Part shown: in pieces, positions 50,667 through 61,906 of the stretch | How positions within the stretch are numbered: position 1 is the stretch's first letter | Layout of the letters: every line of letters begins with the position of its first letter | DNA from: Thermoflexus sp. | Lineage (GTDB): Bacteria > Chloroflexota > Anaerolineae > Aggregatilineales > Aggregatilineaceae | Reading direction: 5' to 3' | NCBI GenBank assembly: GCA_020724465.1 | Contig: DYGX01000012.1 | Coordinates: 62,001 to 126,000, forward strand | DNA: 64,000 bases | The notes under the pieces: model-generated | Told to the model about the DNA's origin: nothing | Database searches by the model: none | The model's input: the letters and a program-made list of their open reading frames with translations, nothing else | Made by a program: the position numbers and the translations under genes

Positions 50667-53348
50667 TCAACTCACATCGGCGCGCCGGTTGAGCAGGCGG
50701 GATACACGCCAGGCCAGAGACTGGTGTTCGGGCGCGCTCAGATCCGGGTCTTCGGCGTAGATCGTGCGCGCCTCGCGCTGGGCCAGCTCAACCAGGCGCG
50801 GGTCAACGGCGGCGCTCAGGCGAAACTCGCCCGCGCCGCTCTGGCGCAGGCCGAGCATATCACCGGCACCGCGCAGCTTCCAGTCGATTTCGGCCAGCTT
50901 GAAGCCATCGTTCGTCTCTTCCAGCGCGCGCAGACGCTCACTCGCTTCCGGCGTTGTGGCGGTGGAGACCAGGATGCAGTATGACTTGTGTTCCCCTCGC
51001 CCGACACGCCCACGGAACTGGTGAAGCTGGGCCAGGCCAAAGCGCTCGGCGTTCTCGACCAGGATCACGCTGGCGTTGGGGACGTCGATTCCTACCTCGA
51101 CCACAGACGTTGACACCAGAATATCGATCTCACCCCGCTGGAAGGCGCCCATCACCGCGTCCTTTTCGGCAGGTGTCATCCGGCCGTGCAGCAGCCCGAC
51201 ACGCTGCCTGCTAAAGACGATCTGGCTCAGGCGCTCGTACTCGTCCGTCGCCGCGCCGACATCGTCCAGCGCTTCGGACGCCTCGACCAGGGGATAGACG
51301 ATGAACGCCTGTCTGCCGCGCGCGATCTGGGATTCGATGAAACGATAGGCGCGCTCGCGCTCGGTCAGGCTGATGACCCGGGTTTCAACCGGGGTCCGGC
51401 CGGGGGGCATCTCATCCAGAACGGTCAGATCCAGGTCGGCGTACAGCGTCAGCGCCAGTGTGCGCGGGATGGGCGTGGCCGTCATGACGAGCAGGTGGGG
51501 GTTGGTGCCCTTGCTGCGCAGCATGCCGCGCTGCTCAACGCCGAAGCGGTGCTGTTCATCGATGATCGCCAGTCCCAGCGCGTTGAACTCCACCCCTTCC
51601 TGGATCAGGGCGTGTGTGCCGATGACGACGTGAACGGATCCGTCCGCCAGACCCGCATAGATGGCCTGGCGCTCGGCCTCAGGTGTGCTGCCGGTCAGCA
51701 GGCGAATCTGGATGTTCTCGCCATCGGGAGCGGCGCGTAGCAGTTGTGTGACGCTGCGGGCGTGCTGCTCGGCCAGGATGCTGGTCGGCGCCATCAGCGC
51801 CGCCTGCTTGCCGGCCCTGACTGCCGCGCCGATCGCAACCGCGGCGACGGCCGTCTTGCCGGAGCCGACGTCCCCCTGCAGCAGGCGGTTCATCGGCACG
51901 TCTTTCGCCATGTCACCTAGGATCTCTTGCAGCGCGCGGCGCTGGGCCGTGGTGAGATCGAACGGCAGGTTGTTTTTGAATGCCTCGAGCCAGGCATCGT
52001 CTGTGTAAATGGGTTGGGCGGGCGCGGACTGCCAGGCGCGCCGCTGGCGCATCATGGCAAGCTGGAAGAGGAACAACTCTTCGAAGGTCAGGCGGGTGCG
52101 CGCCTCGTCCAGCGTCTCGTGCGAGTCTGGATAGTGGATTTGCTCCAACGACCAGCTCAGGTCGGCCAGCCCGGTGCGATCCAGGACGCTGTGCGGCAGA
52201 TAGTCGGGAACCTGTGCGACCCACTCATCCAGCGCCTGGCGAGTCAGACGGCGCATGGTCCGGGCTGACAACCCCTTGGTGAGGGCATACACAGGGACGA
52301 TCCGGCCCGTGTGCAGATTGTCGCGCTCGACCATCTCCCACTCGGGGTTGGTCATCATCAGCTCGCCCCGGAACAGTTCGACCTTGCCGCTGAGCACGAC
52401 CTGGCTGCCTGGCCGGAACTGCCGCTGGAGCCACAGTTGCCCGAAGAAAACCACCCGCATCACCGCCGTGTCGTCGTCCACCGTCATCAGCAAGTAGGGG
52501 CGCCCGCCGCGCGCCTGCCGCTTGACCATCGACTGGACGGCCACAACCACAGTCGCGACCTCACCGGGGCGCAGGCGGTTAAGGGTGCGCATCCGCGTGT
52601 AGTCGTCGTAGCGGAACGGGTAGTTGAACAGCATATCCTTGACAGAGACGATGCCCAACCGCTCGAGCTTTTCGGCCATCTTCCCGCCGACCTTGTGCAG
52701 CACGGTGACGGGTGTTTCTTCCAGGCGGCGAAACTGCGCGATGGCTTCTTCACCGGAAAGCGCGGGCGCTGGCTGCCGCCGCGGCTTTGACACGCGCGGC
52801 GGTGCAGCCGGCTGCGGAACGAGCCGGGCTTCGGCTTCTTCGACGTCTTCTTCGTCTGGCCCGCTCTCAAGAGTGTCATCGTACATCCAATCGCCGCCGC
52901 TTTCTTCGACGCGGTCCGCTTCCTCTTGCTCGTCCTCACCGCGCTCATCACCCAGGGAAGGCGCGTAGGTTTCCTCTGCGGCGGGCTGGGCCGGCTCGGC
53001 TGGAGTCTCGGATGGATGCGGCGCCGGCGGTTGGGCAGCCGGTTCCGGAACTTCGGCGGGCGGGGGCGCGAGGTCCGGGGGCGGGGGGATGCGGCCCATG
53101 ATGCGCCCCAGCATATAGCGCACGGCTTCGTAGCGCGCTTCAGCCGATGGCAGGCTCTCGTAGGTCTGCAATTTGGCGGCCATCTCATCGACCAACTGGT
53201 GATGTTCCGGACGGCGCGCCTGTTGGTGGGCCTCCCTGGCCCAGTTTGCCGCGAAGGACTGCAGGCCGCCGATGACTGCCGTGTTGCGGCAGCCGGTGTC
53301 CTGCTCCAGTTTCAAGATCTTGACAAGCGTTTCGAGTGCCGAAGGCAT
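50667..53348 (-). CDS. recG: ATP-dependent DNA helicase RecG with N-terminal extension
   Basis: Remodels stalled replication forks. 893 residues against about 690 in E. coli. The first about 205 residues are an extra region: a helical N-terminus (LETLVKILKLEQDTGCRN...) then a Pro-rich and very acidic stretch. The wedge domain follows (LHKVGGKMAEKLERLGI, PFRYDDYTRM), then helicase motifs: QGDVGSGKTAVAA (Walker A), IIDEQHRFGVEQR (Walker B, DEQH), MTATPIPRTLAL, STSVVEVGIDVPNASV, QFRGRVGRG and the C-terminal GSGxF-like GAGDMLGLRQSG. Complete. It starts 7 bases after the fakB gene. Confidence 0.96.
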   Translation of the reverse strand: MPSALETLVKILKLEQDTGCRNTAVIGGLQSFAANWAREAHQQARRPEHHQLVDEMAAKLQTYESLPSAEARYEAVRYMLGRIMGRIPPPPDLAPPPAEVPEPAAQPPAPHPSETPAEPAQPAAEETYAPSLGDERGEDEQEEADRVEESGGDWMYDDTLESGPDEEDVEEAEARLVPQPAAPPRVSKPRRQPAPALSGEEAIAQFRRLEETPVTVLHKVGGKMAEKLERLGIVSVKDMLFNYPFRYDDYTRMRTLNRLRPGEVATVVVAVQSMVKRQARGGRPYLLMTVDDDTAVMRVVFFGQLWLQRQFRPGSQVVLSGKVELFRGELMMTNPEWEMVERDNLHTGRIVPVYALTKGLSARTMRRLTRQALDEWVAQVPDYLPHSVLDRTGLADLSWSLEQIHYPDSHETLDEARTRLTFEELFLFQLAMMRQRRAWQSAPAQPIYTDDAWLEAFKNNLPFDLTTAQRRALQEILGDMAKDVPMNRLLQGDVGSGKTAVAAVAIGAAVRAGKQAALMAPTSILAEQHARSVTQLLRAAPDGENIQIRLLTGSTPEAERQAIYAGLADGSVHVVIGTHALIQEGVEFNALGLAIIDEQHRFGVEQRGMLRSKGTNPHLLVMTATPIPRTLALTLYADLDLTVLDEMPPGRTPVETRVISLTERERAYRFIESQIARGRQAFIVYPLVEASEALDDVGAATDEYERLSQIVFSRQRVGLLHGRMTPAEKDAVMGAFQRGEIDILVSTSVVEVGIDVPNASVILVENAERFGLAQLHQFRGRVGRGEHKSYCILVSTATTPEASERLRALEETNDGFKLAEIDWKLRGAGDMLGLRQSGAGEFRLSAAVDPRLVELAQREARTIYAEDPDLSAPEHQSLAWRVSRLLNRRADVS

Positions 53349-53355
53349 AGGATGT

Positions 53356-54222
53356 CTAGTCCGCTGTGGAATTGGGCTGTTCTGCCCGTACTATACCGAA
53401 CCCGAGCGCATTTGGCCCAACATGCACGCCGATCACTGGCGTGACCTCGACGATGGGAACCGGGCTGTCGGGCGGGTAGATGTCCTCGATGGCCTGGGCG
53501 AGGCGCTGCGCCGCCTGTGGATTGGCCGTGTGCAGCACTGCCAGGCGTGACAAAGGCGCGACCTCGTGAACCAGCGCGACGAGCGCCTCGAAGGCGCGCT
53601 CGCGGGTTCGAACCCGCCCCTGCGAGCTGACGACGCTCATATGCAGGCGGATAAGCGGTTTGACTTGCAGGAAGCCGCCGAGAATCGCCGCGGCCCAGCC
53701 GACGCGCCCGCTGCGCCGCAGGTATTCGAAGGTGTCCAGCGCGGCGTAGACATCGGTTAGCGGCTGCATGGCTACCAGCCGCGCCCGAATATCCTCGGGG
53801 GAAGCACCCTGCTGCGCCATCTGGCATGCTTCCACAACCTGCCAGCCAAGCCCCATGCTGACCATCTGGCTGTCGATGACGGTCACGCGGGCCGGGTCGG
53901 TCTGCTCGGCGGCGAGCTTGAAGATGCTGTGAATGCCACTGAGCAGGGCAGGCGCAGTGATCGCCACGACGTGGTCGGCGTCTTGCAGGGCCTTGGTCAG
54001 CACGTCAACAGCCTGGCCCAGCGGTGGTGCTGCCGTGGTTGGCAGGTGCTGCGACGCGGTGAGGCGCTGGTAAAAGGCCGGGCGTGTAAGCTGAACGCCG
54101 TCGTCGGCCAGGCTCTCTAGCCCGAATTGCACGTAGGTGGGCACGATCCGGACGTCATACTGCCGGACCCAATCCGCGGGGAGATCGCACGTGCTGTCAG
54201 TCATGACCAGGATCTTCGCCAT
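53356..54222 (-). CDS. fakB: DegV family fatty acid-binding protein (FakB-like)
   Basis: 288 residues of the DegV fold, which binds a fatty acid and presents its carboxylate to FakA for phosphorylation. N-terminal ILVMTDSTCDLPADW, QPTTAAPP-like SQHLPTTAAPPLG (fatty-acid carboxylate site), ITAPALLSGIHSIF, VTVIDSQMVSMGLG, and the C-terminal HTANPQAAQRLAQAIED and EVTPVIGVHVGPNALG with the conserved His/Gly of FakB. The last A of its TAA... start/stop joins the second fakB gene at base 54222 (ends touch), so the two are one transcript with fakA upstream. Confidence 0.9.
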   Translation of the reverse strand: MAKILVMTDSTCDLPADWVRQYDVRIVPTYVQFGLESLADDGVQLTRPAFYQRLTASQHLPTTAAPPLGQAVDVLTKALQDADHVVAITAPALLSGIHSIFKLAAEQTDPARVTVIDSQMVSMGLGWQVVEACQMAQQGASPEDIRARLVAMQPLTDVYAALDTFEYLRRSGRVGWAAAILGGFLQVKPLIRLHMSVVSSQGRVRTRERAFEALVALVHEVAPLSRLAVLHTANPQAAQRLAQAIEDIYPPDSPVPIVEVTPVIGVHVGPNALGFGIVRAEQPNSTAD

Positions 54223-55094
54223 TACGTATCCTCCTCGCGGCTGGGCAGCGCCTCGCAGACGATAATGCCCATCGCCTCCGGGCCGATGAGCGCGCCGAGG
54301 CTGGGGTTGTACTGCACGACCGGAAACTCGTGGCGCGGGAATTCCAGCGCCAGCCGTTCCAAGAGCAGGCGGGTTTGCTCTGTAGGATGGGGGGTGTGCT
54401 GGACGATCACCAGGCGCTCGACATCCGAAAACTCGATCACGAACTCCACGAGCCGGTCGATGGCCTGAGCGGGCGTGCGCACTTTTTCGATCGGAATCAG
54501 CTCGCCGTCTTCGATCGTCAGCAGCGGTTTGACGTCTAGCATCGATCCCAAAATGACTTGGGCTTCGGTCAGCAGGGCGTTATAGCGAAGGTACTCGAGC
54601 GACTCGAGATAGAAGACCGAGTAGATGCGCGACACCATGCCGCGCACGGTGTGCACGATTTCGTCGAGGCTTGCGCCGTTGGCTGCCGCGCGGGCGGCTT
54701 CCTCGGCCAGCATGGCCAGCCCAACCGACGTGGTCATCGAGTCGATGACCTCGATCTCGCAGCGGCCCAGCAGCGTGCGTGTGGCTTGTTTGGCGTTTGA
54801 CCACAGATCGCTCAAGCCACGCGACAGGTGAATCGAGACGATCTGGTCGGTCTGCCGGTTGAGACGGGCATACAACTCCGCGAACGTGCTTGGCGAGGGG
54901 GGGACGATTTGAACCGGGCCGCGATCGCGCGCCAGTGTACGAAAGAATGTTTCGGTGTTGATGTCGATACCATCACGGTACGACTGCGCGGACATGCGAA
55001 GCGTTAGCGGGATAATCTCGATTTGGTAGCGATCGATAACGCCCGGATCGAGGAACTGCGCCGAACTGTCCGTAACGATCCGCACTCTCCCCAC
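54222..55094 (-). CDS. fakB: DegV family fatty acid-binding protein (FakB-like), second copy
   Basis: 290 residues. VRIVTDSSAQFLD, then QIVPPSPSTFAELYARL in place of the usual PTTSQPS (Ser/Pro-rich but altered), VSIHLSRGLSDLWSNA, IEVIDSMTTSVGLAMLAEEA, and VIVQHTPHPTEQTRLL with NPSLGALIGPEAMGIIV. The overall fold marks agree with DegV. Differences from its neighbour suggest each FakB prefers different fatty acids, as known for multi-FakB bacteria. It starts 32 bases after fakA. Confidence 0.9.
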   Translation of the reverse strand: MGRVRIVTDSSAQFLDPGVIDRYQIEIIPLTLRMSAQSYRDGIDINTETFFRTLARDRGPVQIVPPSPSTFAELYARLNRQTDQIVSIHLSRGLSDLWSNAKQATRTLLGRCEIEVIDSMTTSVGLAMLAEEAARAAANGASLDEIVHTVRGMVSRIYSVFYLESLEYLRYNALLTEAQVILGSMLDVKPLLTIEDGELIPIEKVRTPAQAIDRLVEFVIEFSDVERLVIVQHTPHPTEQTRLLLERLALEFPRHEFPVVQYNPSLGALIGPEAMGIIVCEALPSREEDT

Positions 55095-55126
55095 GACGGC
55101 CTCCGTGCCGGTCTGGCAGTGCCAGG

Positions 55127-56809
55127 TTATTCTGCGCCGAGAATGAGATGATAATGGGGCTGTCCCCCGAAGACAATCTCGAACTCAAGCGAGTCGTACA
55201 CTTTGCTCAGAGCGCTGACCAGGGCTTCGACTTCGGCGCGGTCCATCCCGTTGCCGTAATACAGTGTGACCAGCTCGTGTTCGTCGGCATGCATATGCTC
55301 GAGCACGGTGCGCACGACTTGCTCCAGATCGTTGCCCGCTGCCGACAGGGCGCCGTCCACCAGGCCGATAAGCTGTCCCTCGCTGACCTCGACGCCGTTT
55401 AACTCGACGCTGCGCGTGGCAGTCGTGATCTCGCCGGTCACGACATCATCCTTGGCCTGCTCCATAGTGCGTGCGGTTACGGTCAGGTCGCCCTGCGGAT
55501 CGTAGGGCAGCAGCGCGCTGATCCCCTGCGGCATGCTGCGCGTCGGCACGACAATGACATCCTGGTCCACCGCCAGCCGGGCGGCTTGCTCGGCAGCCAA
55601 GATGATGTTCTTGTTATTGGGCAACACGATGACTTTGCGGGTCGGCACGCGCTGGATCGCTTCGAGGATTTCCTGTGTGCTGGGGTTGTTGGTCTGCCCA
55701 CCCATGACCAGTTCGGCAGCGCCAAGCTGACGAAATACCCGAGCCAGTCCCTCGCCTGAGGCAACCGCAACAACCCCGATATCATCTTCTCCCAGCTCGA
55801 AGGCCGGGACGATCTCTTCTGACGCGTCGCTGGGGTTTGCGCTGGCAGTCCGCTCGCGCAGATAGTCCTGGTACTGTTCCTGCATATTCTCGACCACAAT
55901 GTCGCTGAGTGTGCCGAGGCTGACCGCGTAGCTGAGCGGGATGCCCGGATCGTGCACGTGAACGTGCACTTTGACCGCCTGGTCGTTGCCGACCACCAGC
56001 GTGGACCACCCCATGGCGTCGATGGCCGAGCGGATCACGCCGACGTTGAGGTTGCGACCTTTGATAATGAACTGCACATCGTAGCCATAGCCCAGTTCAT
56101 CCTCGGGGGCCAGGGCTGCTGCCAGGTCTTCTACCGCGGCGGGGGCAGCCGCGGGGATCTCGATCTGCTTGCCGCGCAGGCTCTGTGCCATCCCCTCAAG
56201 GATGTACACCAGGCCGCTGCCGCCGGAATCGACTACGCCGACTTTCTGGAGGATAGGAAGCATCTCCGGGGTGCGGGCGAGGGCATCTTTGGCGCGCTGG
56301 ACAATACGGTCCATCAGGTCGGCAATGTCGCGGTGGGAGGTGCACGCGGCTTCGGCTTCTTCAGCGGCTTCACGGGCGACGGTCAGAATCGTGCCTTCGA
56401 CCGGCTTGATAACACCGCGATAGGCCGTGTCCGACGCCTCGCGCAAGGCGCGGGCCAGCAGTTCGCTGTCGAATGTCGCGTGGTCGCGCAGGGCATGCGC
56501 GAAGCCCTGCCAGATCTGGGAGAGGATGGTGCCGGAATTGCCACGCGATCCCATCATCGCGCCGTGGGCGATCTTGGCGGCGACCTGCCCGACGTGGTTG
56601 CCATCGTAGGTGCCGGCTTCCTGGAGCGCGTTGCGCATCGTCATCAGCATGTTCGTGCCCGTATCGCCATCCGGCACAGGAAAGACATTAAGCTGATTCA
56701 CCTGCGCGTGGTGCTGATCGAGCCAGTCGCGCCCGGCCTGCACCAGGCGGCGGAGCATCTGCCCGTCAACTGCCAGCGTCTCTTGCGATGGGCTTTCTTC
56801 AACTGTCAT
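55127..56809 (-). CDS. fakA: Fatty acid kinase catalytic subunit FakA (DAK2-domain protein)
   Basis: Phosphorylates FakB-bound fatty acid to acyl phosphate for phospholipid synthesis. 560 residues: the N-terminal DAK phosphatase-like DhaL domain with VFPVPDGDTGTNMLMTM, AHGAMMGSRGNSGTILSQIWQGFA and PVEGTILTVAREAAE, then a middle DegV-like region (VHDPGIPLSYAVSLGTLSDI, VAVASGEGLARVFRQLGA) and a C-terminal DUF1949-like part. ATG 56809 follows AGGTGC by 10 bases; homologues begin near this point. Asp23 is directly upstream, a common arrangement. Confidence 0.94.
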   Translation of the reverse strand: MTVEESPSQETLAVDGQMLRRLVQAGRDWLDQHHAQVNQLNVFPVPDGDTGTNMLMTMRNALQEAGTYDGNHVGQVAAKIAHGAMMGSRGNSGTILSQIWQGFAHALRDHATFDSELLARALREASDTAYRGVIKPVEGTILTVAREAAEEAEAACTSHRDIADLMDRIVQRAKDALARTPEMLPILQKVGVVDSGGSGLVYILEGMAQSLRGKQIEIPAAAPAAVEDLAAALAPEDELGYGYDVQFIIKGRNLNVGVIRSAIDAMGWSTLVVGNDQAVKVHVHVHDPGIPLSYAVSLGTLSDIVVENMQEQYQDYLRERTASANPSDASEEIVPAFELGEDDIGVVAVASGEGLARVFRQLGAAELVMGGQTNNPSTQEILEAIQRVPTRKVIVLPNNKNIILAAEQAARLAVDQDVIVVPTRSMPQGISALLPYDPQGDLTVTARTMEQAKDDVVTGEITTATRSVELNGVEVSEGQLIGLVDGALSAAGNDLEQVVRTVLEHMHADEHELVTLYYGNGMDRAEVEALVSALSKVYDSLEFEIVFGGQPHYHLILGAE

Positions 56810-56825
56810 GAGCGGGATTGCACCT

Positions 56826-57182
56826 TCAACTGTCGCGGCTGACACGCAGCCCTTGCACGTGAACGTTAACCTGGCCGACCGGGACGCCAATGCTCTGCTC
56901 GACGGTATAGCGCACTGCGTTAATCAGGCTGGTGGCAACCGACGCGATGCGCGTGCCGTACTCGATGATGACATACACGTCGATGATCACCTGTCCATCT
57001 TCCTGGCGCACCTGGATGCCCCGGTTGGGGTCCCGCGTGATGCTCGCCGCAATATCCGAGGCGAGATTGGGCGACGCCATGCCAACGACGCCGTATGTTT
57101 GCAGGACAGCGTGACTCGCCAACGTCGCGATTGCGTTGGGCGAAATCTCGATCGTGCCGTGAGGCGTTTCGTTGATCGTCAT
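56826..57182 (-). CDS. Asp23/Gls24 family envelope stress response protein
   Basis: 118 residues. GTIEISPNAIATLASHAVLQTYGVVGM at the start and VRQEDGQVIIDVYVIIEYGTRI, then SLINAVRYTVEQSIGVPVGQVNVHVQGLRV are typical of the Asp23/Gls24 (DUF322) fold. The role is unclear; the family is tied to cell-envelope stress and is often next to fakA, as here (16 bases). ATG 57182 is preferred (GGAAG 5 bases upstream); the open frame starts 28 codons earlier. Divergent from rpmB. Confidence 0.9.
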   Translation of the reverse strand: MTINETPHGTIEISPNAIATLASHAVLQTYGVVGMASPNLASDIAASITRDPNRGIQVRQEDGQVIIDVYVIIEYGTRIASVATSLINAVRYTVEQSIGVPVGQVNVHVQGLRVSRDS

Positions 57183-57406
57183 TGCTTCCGTCTCGCGTGT
57201 GTCCAAACGTGCGGGGACCGCACAGCGGCAACACCCGCCGCGGTGGTCAAACGCAACAAATGCCACATGCCCTGTGTTGGTAACAACACCGGTACGCCCG
57301 CGCAGTCGCGGCTTGGCCGAGCGGACCCTATTCTATCCGCCATCGCGGCTGATTACTAGGGCAGACCCCACGCGCTGCGAACGCGCTGCTTGTGCCAAAT
57401 CTACCC

Positions 57407-57435
57407 TTGCATCTGGCTGCTGTGTATGGTAGCAT
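57407..57435 (+). promoter_or_regulatory. Candidate promoter of rpmB
   Basis: TTGCAT (57407-57412), 17-base spacer, TAGCAT (57430-57435). Leader about 32 bases. The rest of the 291-base divergent region between asp23 and rpmB shows no gene. Confidence 0.6.
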
Positions 57436-57473
57436 GGCCGGGTCTACTTACGCAGGTGTCCGAGGAACCTCTG

Positions 57474-57665
57474 ATGGCCAAGTGCGAGATGTGCGGTAAG
57501 ACACCGCAATTTGGACATAACGTTAGCCACTCGAACCGGCACACCAAGCGCCAGTTTCGGCCAAATATTCAGCGCGTCAAAGTCGTCGAGAACGGCCGTC
57601 TGGTGAGCAAGTACCTGTGTGCCCGCTGTATTCGCACCCTGAGCAAGGATGCGAAGATCGGCTGA
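57474..57665 (+). CDS. rpmB: 50S ribosomal protein L28
   Basis: 63 residues: AKCEMCGKTPQFGHNVSHSNRHTKR at the start (quoted in pieces, with the conserved GNNVSHSN-type core) and NGRLVSKYLCARCIRTLSK. Two CxxC pairs (CEMC, CARC) mark a zinc-binding L28. ATG 57474 is preceded by GAGG 9 bases upstream. It is a single-gene unit ending at a terminator; recG/fakA neighbours of rpmB are common in Gram-positives. Confidence 0.97.
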   Translation: MAKCEMCGKTPQFGHNVSHSNRHTKRQFRPNIQRVKVVENGRLVSKYLCARCIRTLSKDAKIG

Positions 57666-57710
57666 CTTCGTCTAGACCGTCGCTTTACGCAGTTACACGC
57701 TAATCACAGG

Positions 57711-57732
57711 AGCCAGCGCCCGCTGGCTTTTT
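57711..57732 (+). terminator. Rho-independent terminator of rpmB
   Basis: AGCCAGC (57711-57717), loop GCCC, GCTGGCT (57722-57728), then T to 57732. It also faces the convergent rpe gene. Confidence 0.87.
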
Positions 57733-57748
57733 GTGTCCTTGGAGCTGG

Positions 57749-58417
57749 TCAGGCCAGGGCAGCGGTGCGCAGGGCGCGTAGGGCGGCGGCGGACCCTTCC
57801 GGCGCGCCGAAAACAGACGTGCCGGCGACCAGCACGTTGGCCCCATGCGCGATTACCAGAGGGGCAGTGCGCTCGTCGATCCCGCCGTCGACTTCCAGAT
57901 CGATTGTCCGCCCGGTGGTCTGGATGAGATCGCGGATCTCGCGCAGCTTGGGGAGAGTCTCCGGAATGAACGACTGCCCGCCAAAGCCGGGGTTAACCGT
58001 CATCGCCAGCACCATGTCGACGAAGGGCAGAATTTCCTTGATTGCGAGGGCGGGCGTGTGGGGGTTCAGGACGACACTGGGGCGCACGCCGGCCTGGCGA
58101 ATCTGCTGCACGACGCGATGCAGATGCGGAGTGGCCTCGACGTGCACCGAGAGGAAACTGGCGCCTGCGTCGGCAAAGGCCTGAATATGCTTTTCCGGCT
58201 CCACGATCATCAGGTGCACATCCAGCGGCAGGGCCGTCACGCGCCGCACGGCCTCGACGATGAGCGGTCCCATCGTGATGTTCGGGACGAAACGCCCGTC
58301 CATCACGTCGATGTGAATGTAATCGGCACCTGCCGCCTCAACTTCCGCGATTTGCTCACCCAGCCGGGTGAAATCGGCGGCGAGGATGGATGGCGCGAGC
58401 CGAACTCTCGGTGACAT
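57749..58417 (-). CDS. rpe: Ribulose-phosphate 3-epimerase
   Basis: Interconverts ribulose 5- and xylulose 5-phosphate in the pentose-phosphate pathway. 222 residues: APSILAADFTRLGEQ, the metal/catalytic HIDVMDGRFVPNITMG, DVHLMIVEPEKHI, MTVNPGFGGQSFIP, and EVDGGIDERTAP with ANVLVAGTSVFGA. Full length. ATG 58417 follows AAGGAGA; the frame extends 134 codons upstream into ftsK territory without support. It lies 53 bases after ftsK on the same strand and is probably co-transcribed. Confidence 0.96.
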   Translation of the reverse strand: MSPRVRLAPSILAADFTRLGEQIAEVEAAGADYIHIDVMDGRFVPNITMGPLIVEAVRRVTALPLDVHLMIVEPEKHIQAFADAGASFLSVHVEATPHLHRVVQQIRQAGVRPSVVLNPHTPALAIKEILPFVDMVLAMTVNPGFGGQSFIPETLPKLREIRDLIQTTGRTIDLEVDGGIDERTAPLVIAHGANVLVAGTSVFGAPEGSAAALRALRTAALA

Positions 58418-58470
58418 GCAGTCTCCTTGCTGTCCGATGTCCCGGCAGCAGACGCGCCGGGGATGAGGAC

Positions 58471-61305
<2,835 letters not shown>

Positions 61306-61436
61306 AAACGAATCTCGTTACCCTGTGCCGTGAAAGTGCCGTAGATCATAGCACATGTGCGGCCGGTCCGGAAACGGCGGTTCCTCACTCTGCCTGAGGC
61401 GCGCCCGGCCGCGCTTTCTTTTACAGACGTCTATGC

Positions 61437-61442
61437 TACAAT
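61437..61442 (+). promoter_or_regulatory. Candidate -10 element of the receiver gene
   Basis: TACAAT at 61437-61442, 38 bases before the TTG start. The matching -35 region (CTTTCTTTTACAG) is weak. Confidence 0.35.
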
Positions 61443-61480
61443 TCGGGGCAGGATTGCTGTGCTTGCTAGGTGAGCGGATA

Positions 61481-61906
61481 TTGTCTGTCGAGCAGCCACC
61501 CCGAATCTTGATTGTTGAAGATACGGTGGAGTTTGCCAATCTCGTTCGGATTGCCCTGCGTAGCCTGAACGTGGACATCGTGCATGTTACGCAAGGCAGC
61601 GCCGCGTTACAGGCGATTGCCGCTTCTCTCCCCGATCTGATCCTTCTTGATATTGCGCTGCCGGATATGGATGGGTGGCGCCTGCTGGATGTCCTGCGGC
61701 GCGAACCGTTCAACCTGCAAAAAGAACCGCTGGTTATCGTCCTGACCGGCTATGGAGACCCGGCCAACCGCCTGATGGGCAAGCTCCAGGGGGTTCACGG
61801 CTACCTGGTCAAACCCTGCGTGCCCCAGTCGATCCGGGAGGCGGTGGCATCGGCACTGCAACTGCAGTCGGATGAGCCGAGTTCCGGTAACCCCTCTACC
61901 GCGTAA
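61481..61906 (+). CDS. Single-domain response regulator (CheY-like receiver)
   Basis: 141 residues: RILIVEDTVEFANLVR with the acidic pair, the phospho-acceptor Asp in DLILLDIALPDMDGWRLL, Thr in VIVLTGYGDP and Lys in GYLVKPCVPQSI. No output domain, so it signals by protein contact. No histidine kinase is nearby. The start is taken as TTG 61481, with AGGTGAG 6 bases upstream; the frame stays open to 61355. It is divergent from ftsK and overlaps the TPR gene by up to 35 bases. Confidence 0.82.
   Translation: MSVEQPPRILIVEDTVEFANLVRIALRSLNVDIVHVTQGSAALQAIAASLPDLILLDIALPDMDGWRLLDVLRREPFNLQKEPLVIVLTGYGDPANRLMGKLQGVHGYLVKPCVPQSIREAVASALQLQSDEPSSGNPSTA

Noticed and set aside
57183-57406. A ribosomal-protein autoregulatory leader before rpmB
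   Set aside because: The leader from the likely start site is only about 32 bases and forms no convincing structure.
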